From an uncultured Asticcacaulis sp. (lineage in GTDB: Bacteria > Pseudomonadota > Alphaproteobacteria > Caulobacterales > Caulobacteraceae), in the NCBI GenBank assembly GCA_946480125.1, contig CAMLIY010000122.1, positions 1-8,964 of the forward strand: 8,964 nt of DNA, given 5' to 3'. The translations under genes were made by a program, and so were the position numbers. Below the pieces are notes generated by a model. That model saw nothing but the letters and a program-made list of their open reading frames with translations, ran no database searches and was not told the DNA's origin. Shown piece after piece: positions 1-4,708 of the stretch (position 1 is the stretch's first letter; the number at the start of each line of letters is the position of its first letter).

Positions 1-162
1 CGGCCGATCCATCAGGCGATCGCGACCTCCTCGGCGCTGGCGGTGCTGATCTCGATCCCCGGCGCGCTCGGCTACGTCTATGCCGGCTGGCCTGCGGCCG
101 TGCGGTTTCCCGACGTCACGGCGCTGCAGCCGCCGAGGGGGGCCATCATTGACGCGACAACA

Positions 163-180
163 GCCCCGGCTGCGCGGGGC
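163..180. repeat. Short GC-rich hairpin
   Basis: A perfect 6-bp inverted repeat, GCCCCG and CGGGGC, surrounds the 6-base loop GCTGCG. It lies just after the point where TauE/SafE similarity ends. There is no T-run on either side, so it is not a typical intrinsic terminator. Its role is unknown. Confidence 0.3.
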
Positions 181-232
181 CACAGCACACCTTCCCGCTC
201 CCATGCTATGTTCGCTTTGAGCATAGGATTGA

Positions 233-256
233 GCCGCGGGGTGTGCTCCCCGCGGC
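233..256. repeat. Strong 9-bp stem hairpin between truncated gene ends
   Basis: GCCGCGGGG and CCCCGCGGC form a perfect 9-bp stem around the 6-base loop TGTGCT. It lies between the end of the truncated plus-strand permease frame and the stop codon of the minus-strand beta-barrel remnant at 288-290. That position suits a bidirectional transcription stop, but no U-tract follows on either strand. It could equally be part of an extragenic palindromic element. Confidence 0.45.
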
Positions 257-287
257 CCGAATTACTTACTCGTCGGTGAATGCCCTG

Positions 288-371
288 TTACTTCAGCGGT
301 ACGGCCTCTCGCCGGTCGAACTTGTAGTTGATACCGAATCGGACGATGTCGTCGTTGATCCGGCGCTTTGG
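288..371 (-). pseudogene. Remnant of an outer-membrane beta-barrel C-terminus
   Basis: Read on the minus strand, this stretch ends in a TAA stop at 288-290 and encodes residues RRINDDIVRFGINYKFDRR, then EAVPLK. The pattern of alternating hydrophobic residues with R-F-G-x-N-Y-K-F is what one expects of the last membrane strand of alphaproteobacterial porin-like or OmpA-like outer-membrane proteins. Upstream of it on the same strand (bases above about 371) the open frame continues to a stop near 471-473, but the residues no longer look like a beta-barrel and no start is evident. I read this as the surviving C-terminal tip of a barrel gene, with the rest lost or swapped. The match is short, so chance similarity is possible. 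Confidence 0.35.
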
Positions 372-704
372 CAGACTGATGTGACAGGCGCGCTTAAAGG
401 TGTTTCCCAGGCCGCCACGGCCCGGCTTAAAACGGGATTGTAAGTCATCACGTAAGAGGTCTGGTGCGTCGGTTTATCTGTCTACAGTCGTGATACTTGC
501 AGGCCTGTATATGGTCGGTGACACCACGGTTAAGATGAAAGCGTTCGTTACCCGATCAGAGGCTTAGAGCTATGGTCATTTGCGGTGAACCGGGACGCCA
601 CCGCCTGACCGGCGCGCAACCGCAGGGCAATAGGGTTTAAAATCATCATAGTTCCCTAACCCTTTGTTTGATACGGTGACGCATGGCAGCCCAGTGAGGT
701 CGCG
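289..704. other. Region without a firm gene: rearranged or degraded DNA
   Basis: Apart from the minus-strand beta-barrel remnant and the doubtful 55-codon frame, no convincing coding signal was found on either strand. Bases 582-604 form a hairpin with arms GCGGTG and CACCGC around an 11-base loop, without a T-run. The last 60 bases are richer in A and T (for example TTTAAAATCATCAT near 636-649) and probably hold the promoter of the gene at 705, but no clear -35/-10 pair can be named. Confidence 0.4.
400..567 (+). CDS. Possible short single-helix membrane protein (doubtful)
   Basis: A frame of 55 codons starting at GTG 400 ends at TAG 565-567; the frame is open back to a TGA at 381. Its product would have a basic first half (RPPRPGLKRD, then KSSRKRSG) followed by one hydrophobic stretch (SVYLSTVVILAGLYMV) and a short polar tail, the arrangement of a small inner-membrane protein with a cytoplasmic basic end. 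Against it: there is no properly spaced Shine-Dalgarno site, only a GTG start, and it sits in a region of gene debris next to the beta-barrel remnant. It may be a tail fragment of a larger lost gene. I do not recognise a family. Confidence 0.2.
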   Translation: MFPRPPRPGLKRDCKSSRKRSGASVYLSTVVILAGLYMVGDTTVKMKAFVTRSEA

Positions 705-1376
705 GTGGATTTTTTAAAAATATTCCGCTCGCTTGAAGAGTTTCTATATGAAGTCATTGCCTGGCTCATATTCTATCCGCGCACCGTCTTGCGGGTTGTG
801 TGCCGGCCCTTAAGCATGAGCGACTATGCCATCGCGCAGGTAGAAGCCAAATCTGAAAATCCCTTTGCAGATGCGATCAGCCCACCCTTATTCCTCATGC
901 TCAGTCTTATTCTGGTGCATATTATCGCGCTTGCCACTCACAACGAGGTCAGCACCGGGCGAAGCGTCATTGGCCAGATGGTTATGGGGAGCGAGCAAAA
1001 CCTGCTCATTTATCGTTCCATAGCCTACAGTCTCTGGCCGTTGATTTTTGCCACCGGTGTGCTTCGCCGGACCGGCAAGCCCATCGATCGTGATACTTTG
1101 CGGTCGCCGTTTTTTGCCCAGTGCTTCCTCTCCGCACCGTTCGTCCTTGGCATAAACCTGTCTACGACCTTGCTACATATTGAGAGCCTGGTGGTGCAAA
1201 TCGCAGCGCTGTGTCTGCTGGCGGCATCTTTGGTATGGTATCTGACAACCCAGGTGAGATGGATACGCGCTGCTCTGGGGTGTTCCGTAACGCAGAGCAT
1301 CGCTTTAACAATCTGGCAGTTTCTCTTGGGAGCGGTGATTAACCTGCTTATCGGGATATGCCTGCTGACGCTATAG
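705..1376 (+). CDS. Conserved polytopic inner-membrane protein, YIP1-like, unknown function
   Basis: This 223-residue protein starts at GTG 705, with a GAGG ribosome-binding site at 695-698. A start at the nearby ATG (683) is excluded because that frame stops at once. Hydrophobic segments lie at about residues 14-32, 60-77, 101-119, 136-157, 162-181 and 196-222, so about six membrane helices are expected. Between the first two is a polar stretch of about 28 residues. The opening (a SLEEFLYEVIAWL stretch, then FYPRT) and the SPPLFLML stretch look like a hypothetical family I associate with alphaproteobacteria and with YIP1-type membrane proteins. That assignment is from memory and tentative. 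No catalytic or transport motif is visible. The gene appears to be its own transcription unit: 294 bp separate it from the next gene. Function should be left as unknown. Confidence 0.8.
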   Translation: MDFLKIFRSLEEFLYEVIAWLIFYPRTVLRVVCRPLSMSDYAIAQVEAKSENPFADAISPPLFLMLSLILVHIIALATHNEVSTGRSVIGQMVMGSEQNLLIYRSIAYSLWPLIFATGVLRRTGKPIDRDTLRSPFFAQCFLSAPFVLGINLSTTLLHIESLVVQIAALCLLAASLVWYLTTQVRWIRAALGCSVTQSIALTIWQFLLGAVINLLIGICLLTL

Positions 1377-1670
1377 ACTGCTCTCCTGCGGCTTTCTAGG
1401 CCTTGATCGGCAAATTCAAGTCCTTATCCCGCGCCGTTGTCATGCAGGGCGCCTGGTATGTCAGTTAAGACGACAAGGCCCGGAAAGCTCGCCTTGATCA
1501 TGGATAAGATGGGAGTCGATTGGATGGATCGTTGTCGTTTGAGCTTCGGGTTCCGCAATCACTTAATTTTGTTTTTACAATCGATAACGGCGTTCTAACG
1601 TATCTGTAACATAGTGCAGTCTCCGGTATTGGGGCTGACCGGAATATCTCACCTGTTTTCGGATTAAACG

Positions 1671-2393
1671 ATGTTCAGATCAATTGCCATTGCGGCCCTT
1701 ATCACCGCAGCCCCGCTGTTTGTTGTGTCCCCCGCCGGTTCCCAGCCCGCCGACACGATGACCACGCTGAAGTTCAGTCCCGCGCAATCCTCCCAAGACA
1801 TCCGAGGCACCGTATCGGGTTATCAGGGCGCCGTTTATGCTGTCAACGCCCGAGCGGGAGACCGCATCAACGTCAAGTTGGACGGCCCTCGCAATTTGTC
1901 GCTCTATTACAATGTGGTCGATCCGTCAGGAGAGACCATTTTCAACGGTTCGATCAGTGGCGCCACCTTTAATGGAACCGTGCGGAAAGGCGGCGTTCAC
2001 CAAATTCGCGTCTATCTGATGCGAAACGATGCACGCCGCGGCAAGCGGGCTGATTTCAAGCTCAGTATCCGGCTGGACAGTAGTCTGCCTATCGTAGGGC
2101 CGGGGCCAAGACCGCCCAATGGCGCGGGGCCCAGCTTTGACTGCCGTCGCGCCAGCGGCGTTGTCGAGACCACCATCTGCCGCAATGCGTCTCTTTCAGA
2201 CCTCGATGCTCGTCTGACCTTTGTCTATAAGGATGCCCTTGCGGGCGCCTCATCGAGCCGTGCGGTGATGATCAGGCGTGATCAGCAAACCTGGCTCATC
2301 GAACGCAATCAATGCGCCCGACGCGGGGATGTCTCCTTGTGTCTCGATAAGGCATATCGGGCCCGCATTGCCGTTCTGGAACCAAAAAGATGA
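1671..2393 (+). CDS. Secreted two-domain lysozyme-inhibitor-like protein (PliI/PliG-type + LprI-type)
   Basis: This 240-residue protein begins with a signal peptide (basic FRS, hydrophobic core to about residue 20, likely cleavage near residue 24), so it should act in the periplasm or at the outer membrane. Residues 31-136 form a beta-rich domain with GTVSGYQGAVYAV at 47-59, the AGDRI turn, NVVDP at 81-85 and the hallmark IRVYLMRNDARR at 112-123. This is the pattern of periplasmic inhibitors of i-type and g-type lysozyme. A Gly/Pro linker (about 137-153) leads to an LprI-type domain (PF07007-like) at 154-237, with four cysteines (158, 170, 215, 224) and the QQTWLIERNQCA motif at 205-216. The likely job is protection of peptidoglycan from host or predator lysozymes; this rests on family knowledge. 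LprI-type domains occur in many proteins without proven inhibitor activity. The start lacks a strong Shine-Dalgarno site. A TTTACA element at 1574-1579 could be a -35 box, but no good -10 pairs with it. Confidence 0.8.
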   Translation: MFRSIAIAALITAAPLFVVSPAGSQPADTMTTLKFSPAQSSQDIRGTVSGYQGAVYAVNARAGDRINVKLDGPRNLSLYYNVVDPSGETIFNGSISGATFNGTVRKGGVHQIRVYLMRNDARRGKRADFKLSIRLDSSLPIVGPGPRPPNGAGPSFDCRRASGVVETTICRNASLSDLDARLTFVYKDALAGASSSRAVMIRRDQQTWLIERNQCARRGDVSLCLDKAYRARIAVLEPKR

Positions 2394-2674
2394 GCCGGCT
2401 GTTTTGGGCAACGCCTGGCCGGCAGGCACTGGCATCGGGTGTCCTTTGCCTCTTCGGACGATAGAGTCAGTGATATTCGTCGATAAATCCTGGCCCCGTT
2501 TACGATCACTGTCGTGGATAGCCGGCTAAGCCTGGCCCTGTTGGTGGATGCGGCACCGATAACTGGGAGCGTACTGCGTCTTAATGTTGTGGGAACGCGC
2601 CAAAGTCTCATCGTCTTAATCTTTGCTTACAGGCAACGCGCCTCTCCCAAACTTCATTCGTGAAAGGAATTCCA

Positions 2675-3160
2675 ATGATAGGCTATCTGACCGTCGTGCT
2701 TGCTTTCGTATCTTCGGCCGCTATCGCGAGCCCTTATGACGATCCCTATGCGGGCAGTGATATTCAACTCATGTGCTATGGCGAAGCCCAGAAAACCGTT
2801 GCTGAAACCCACAACGGATATGAATGGGACGATCGGCAGCATAAGTATGTCAGCAAATCCACTGTCGAGACTGGAAAAAGTAATTTTGACACAGCCATCA
2901 ATGTGTCCATTCAGGGAAATCAAGGCACTATTCATATGCCGAAAGCACTTATCCCGCCACTCCATGACGGCGGTGACAATGGCTGGTGGCGCATAGACGA
3001 TCTCATGGTCGGTCATGATGAAATTCGCGGCAGGTTTCGTCTCAATAGCCTCAACAAACCGACCATCGTTATTAACCGGCGCTCTGGCATCATGACGCTG
3101 GACGGCATGATTAAGTTTACCGGACGCTGTGATGCCGACGATGGACATCGTCGTTTCTAG
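2675..3160 (+). CDS. Small secreted protein of unknown function
   Basis: I chose the ATG at 2675 because AAAGGA at 2663-2668 lies 6 bases upstream; the in-frame GTG at 2660 would precede that site. The 161-residue product has a signal peptide (hydrophobic residues 3-17, likely cleavage near the AIAS motif, residues 16-19), so it is probably periplasmic. The mature part is rich in short beta-like stretches and has only two cysteines, C34 and C152, which could join its two ends by a disulfide. Conspicuous segments are PYDDPY at 20-25, MPKALIPPLH at 88-97, GWWRIDDLM at 103-111 and GRCDADDGHRR near the C-terminus. I do not recognise a named family. A 7-bp stem (arms CGACGAT and ATCGTCG, 3136-3153) overlaps the last codons and is followed by TTT, possibly a weak transcription stop. 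The overlapping minus-strand frame (2654-3148) lacks comparable support. Confidence 0.7.
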   Translation: MIGYLTVVLAFVSSAAIASPYDDPYAGSDIQLMCYGEAQKTVAETHNGYEWDDRQHKYVSKSTVETGKSNFDTAINVSIQGNQGTIHMPKALIPPLHDGGDNGWWRIDDLMVGHDEIRGRFRLNSLNKPTIVINRRSGIMTLDGMIKFTGRCDADDGHRRF

Positions 3161-3247
3161 GATTTCTTAAGACTATCCCGGCACAGACGTCTGGGTGGCG
3201 CTTGGTGCACTTTCAAGCGCACGATCGTCCGCATCAGGCTTGCTGAA

Positions 3248-4024
3248 TTAACGCGCGCCGCTCATTTCATCGGAAATCCGCAAAGCGATTTCTTGAAGGC
3301 AAAGGCGTGCTTCCTTGCTATCGACAGTTTGGGTGCCATCAACGAGCTGGAGAAAGGGAATGGTTAGTGCGGCAAGTGCATGACCCTGGCTATCGAATAT
3401 GGGGCAGCTAATATCTGTAACGCCCAGGGTCCGGGCGCTTTTCATCATTTCATATCCACGTGCGCGAACGCGTTGAAGCGAGGCGTTGAGCGGACCGTTT
3501 TGTGCGGTTGCCAACAAATTTAAGTCCAGGTCAACGGCGTTAAAAGCCAAAAGGACGTGGCCGGAGCAAGTGCCTTCAAGAGCGATTTCGGCGCCGATAC
3601 GGACCGCGAATACGGTCGGCCCCGGTGTTTGCTGTCGAAAAACGACCAGCCCGTTGGTTCCGTTGCCAATGACAAGATGGCAGGACTGCTCAACCCGCTG
3701 TACGAGTTCGCGCATCAGAGGGGCGGCAGCCTGGATCAATTCCTCTGCGGGTGTGGATTTAAAAGCCAGGTCCAGGACCTTTGTGGCGACCCTGAGACGG
3801 TCACCCGCTTTTCGCTTGAGCCAGCCCCGGCGTTCCATGACCATGATGATCCGAAAAATTTCGCTCATCGAAAGCCCAAGCCCGGTGGCTATTTCCGAAA
3901 CGGTCAGCCCCTGGGGATGTTGCGCCAGCAGTTCAATGACATTGAAGCCCTTTTCCAGCGCGGGCGCCGAATAGATGTGGGGCTTGGCCGACGACTCGGG
4001 CGACTCTTTTGTCTTTATGGTCAT
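3248..4024 (-). CDS. IclR-family transcriptional regulator
   Basis: The 258-residue product has the two-domain layout and usual length (about 250) of IclR regulators. After a polar N-terminal arm comes a winged helix-turn-helix domain, residues 20-88: the ALEKGFNVIELLA helix, then the GLTVSEIATGLGLSMSEIFR core and the basic wing around GWLKRKAGDRLR. The effector-binding domain spans about 92-255, with the family signatures SGHVLLAF (154-161), RARGYE (187-192) and GVTDISCPIF (201-210). IclR proteins bind palindromic operators as dimers or tetramers and respond to small carboxylates, aromatic or sugar-derived ligands; the ligand here cannot be read from sequence. Divergence from the TonB-dependent receptor makes that gene the most likely target, along with its own promoter. 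A perfect TGGCAA-A-TTGCCA palindrome lies about 92 bp upstream of its start. No clear Shine-Dalgarno site precedes the start at 4024. Confidence 0.92.
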   Translation of the reverse strand: MTIKTKESPESSAKPHIYSAPALEKGFNVIELLAQHPQGLTVSEIATGLGLSMSEIFRIIMVMERRGWLKRKAGDRLRVATKVLDLAFKSTPAEELIQAAAPLMRELVQRVEQSCHLVIGNGTNGLVVFRQQTPGPTVFAVRIGAEIALEGTCSGHVLLAFNAVDLDLNLLATAQNGPLNASLQRVRARGYEMMKSARTLGVTDISCPIFDSQGHALAALTIPFLQLVDGTQTVDSKEARLCLQEIALRISDEMSGAR

Positions 4025-4115
4025 GTCGACGTCATAGCTTTAAAAGAGCAGGGGATCAACTCTCGGCTACCCTGCCCAATTAGGCCGATGTCCCCCTAAT
4101 AAGCAAGCCGGCTTC

Positions 4116-4128
4116 TGGCAAATTGCCA
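4116..4128. promoter_or_regulatory. Candidate IclR-type operator, TGGCAA-A-TTGCCA
   Basis: A perfect 13-base palindrome lies about 92 bases upstream of the IclR-family start codon. Its TGG...CCA outer bases resemble the E. coli IclR box, which has a TGGAAA/TTTCCA core. A second perfect palindrome, AAGCCGGCTT at 4105-4114, sits directly beside it. Autoregulation by the neighbouring IclR protein is a reasonable guess but is not shown by the sequence. Confidence 0.35.
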
Positions 4129-4223
4129 CTATGTGATATTCCGCTTTTCCGACTGACAGGCCTGCAAGCCTGATGGCTGCAATGATCTGACAATTGTTTT
4201 TTGTGTGGAAGTTGATTTTATAT

Positions 4224-4252
4224 TTGATCAAAATTTTTGTTTGTATTATTGT
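4224..4252 (+). promoter_or_regulatory. Candidate sigma70-type promoter reading toward the receptor gene
   Basis: TTGATC at 4224-4229 and TATTGT at 4247-4252 are separated by exactly 17 bases inside the most AT-rich stretch of the window. Transcription would start near 4259. The -10 element is fully inside the palindrome at 4247-4261, so a protein bound there would block RNA polymerase. The boxes are imperfect matches to consensus. Confidence 0.35.
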
Positions 4253-4261
4253 ACGACAATA
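4247..4261. promoter_or_regulatory. Candidate GntR/FadR-type operator, TATTGT-ACG-ACAATA
   Basis: A perfect 6-bp inverted repeat with a 3-base centre. Its core TTGT-ACG-ACAA fits the TNGTNNNACNA pattern reported for FadR-subfamily GntR repressors, many of which sense sugar acids or other carboxylates. It overlaps a candidate -10 box and start site, the position of a classic repressor site. No GntR gene is in the window, so the regulator would be encoded elsewhere. Confidence 0.5.
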
Positions 4262-4386
4262 GGCTGGCCTCGGACGTCTAAGGCTGCGGTATTTGTGACG
4301 GCTGACTATACCCGGTGCTAATTTTCTCCCTGATTTGACCGCACCTCCCAACTCTCCCCTTGCCCCGCAGCGCAAGGGGATTTTTT
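4259..4386 (+). ncRNA. Candidate small RNA or attenuated leader upstream of the receptor
   Basis: Between the candidate start site near 4259 and the terminator T-run ending at 4386 there is about 128 nt with no plausible ORF, a size typical of bacterial trans-acting RNAs. The segment before the terminator stem is C/U-rich and single-stranded in appearance (CCGCACCTCCCAACTCTCC region, 4339-4357) and includes CCTCCC, which could pair with Shine-Dalgarno sites. A 6-bp pairing TGCGGT (4285-4290) with ACCGCA (4338-4343) could close an upstream domain. The same DNA could instead be the first part of a long receptor mRNA leader, where the hairpin acts as an attenuator. Both ends are inferred; no family match is claimed. 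Confidence 0.3.
4356..4386 (+). terminator. Intrinsic terminator-like hairpin with T-run
   Basis: CCCCTTGC (4356-4363) and GCAAGGGG (4372-4379) form a perfect 8-bp stem with an 8-base loop, followed by A and six T residues at 4381-4386. It points in the plus direction, yet no plus-strand gene lies upstream within 1 kb. It therefore ends either a non-coding transcript or a leader. A dispersed extragenic palindrome is an alternative. Confidence 0.7.
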
Positions 4387-4556
4387 CCAGGATTGACCCG
4401 TTTGGGTGTGAAAACCCCTGTAAATTGGCGAAAAATCTAATCCGGATAAGTCATCCTGCCACCTGATATTGGTTTTCTGGCTATGCCGAACCCAGTCGAA
4501 TTTCGTCTCACACTCAAGATTATCGCCCCGGTGGCGTTGATGCCGCTGATATCGCG

Positions 4557-4569
4557 CTTGTCTGACAAG
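4557..4569. promoter_or_regulatory. Second TTGT-N3-ACAA site, CTTGTC-T-GACAAG
   Basis: A perfect 13-base palindrome, 140 bases upstream of the receptor start codon. Its core TTGT-CTG-ACAA has the same form as the core at 4249-4259, 309 bases away. I found no further TTGT-N3-ACAA in the window. This suggests one regulator binding twice, perhaps with looping, or a second promoter nearer the gene. Confidence 0.4.
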
Positions 4570-4708
4570 TGAGGCGAAAAAAGCACAATCCGCAAAAAGT
4601 ATTACTTTCCTATATAAAAATCATTTCCATCTGTGGTGTCTGGGTTTAGAGCAAAGATCAGGCCGCGTGATTTAAGACAGGCGGTGTATCAGGAAGGAAT
4701 ATAAAAAA

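Larger units (their letters stand above)
1..279 (+). pseudogene. Truncated TauE/SafE-type permease, C-terminal part missing
   Basis: The first reading frame is open from the window edge, so the true start lies to the left. Residues 1-46 (bases 1 to about 138) carry the motifs IHQAIATSSALAVLISIPGA, a GYVYAGW segment and VTALQPP. These match the second half of TauE/SafE (DUF81) inner-membrane transporters, thought to export sulfite or other organosulfur-derived anions. In intact relatives the LQPP stretch is followed by a glycine-rich helix and one more membrane segment. Here similarity stops abruptly near base 138, and the frame then reads about 45 hydrophilic, proline- and arginine-rich residues to a stop at 277-279. 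The gene therefore looks cut by a deletion or rearrangement, not simply shortened by the window edge. The retained part is also more GC-rich than the rest of the window. Family assignment is by recognition of the motifs, without a database search; the exact breakpoint is uncertain by several bases. Confidence 0.6.
4025..4708. other. Divergent control region between the IclR gene and the receptor gene
   Basis: These 684 bases hold no convincing gene. From left to right they contain palindromes at 4105-4114 and 4116-4128, the short palindromes ACAATTGT (4190-4197) and TTTGATCAAA (4223-4232), the promoter/operator at 4224-4261, the hairpin with T-run at 4356-4386, and the palindrome at 4557-4569. 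The stretch at 4594-4623 is again AT-rich (TATATAAAAA at 4611-4620) and may hold a second promoter close to the receptor gene, but no convincing -35 box accompanies it. A strong ribosome-binding site ends the region. Confidence 0.6.

Noticed and set aside
1569..1580. TTGT-TTTT-ACAA, similar to the two operators near the receptor
   Set aside because: The spacer is 4 rather than 3 bases, so it does not fit the same pattern, and an AT-rich run makes such a repeat likely by chance.
1500..1598. 32-codon frame starting ATG 1500 upstream of the lysozyme-inhibitor gene
   Set aside because: No ribosome-binding site, no recognisable motif, and it overlaps the likely promoter region of the next gene.
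1622..1643. TCCGGT...ACCGGA inverted repeat in the leader of the lysozyme-inhibitor gene
   Set aside because: Only 6-bp arms with a 10-base loop and no further sign of a riboswitch or operator.
2390..2464. 24-codon frame starting ATGA over the stop of the lysozyme-inhibitor gene, followed by a further open but start-less frame to 2663
   Set aside because: The ATGA overlap suggests coupling, but the first frame is very short, the second has no start, and neither shows similarity to anything I recognise. They could be remains of a lost gene.
2654..3148. Minus-strand open frame of 164 codons covering the secreted-protein gene
   Set aside because: It lacks a recognisable domain or plausible ribosome-binding site, while the plus frame has a signal peptide and a well-spaced AAAGGA site.
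3486..4099. Two overlapping plus-strand open frames opposite the IclR gene
   Set aside because: Shadows of the IclR reading frame; no domain or start signal of their own.
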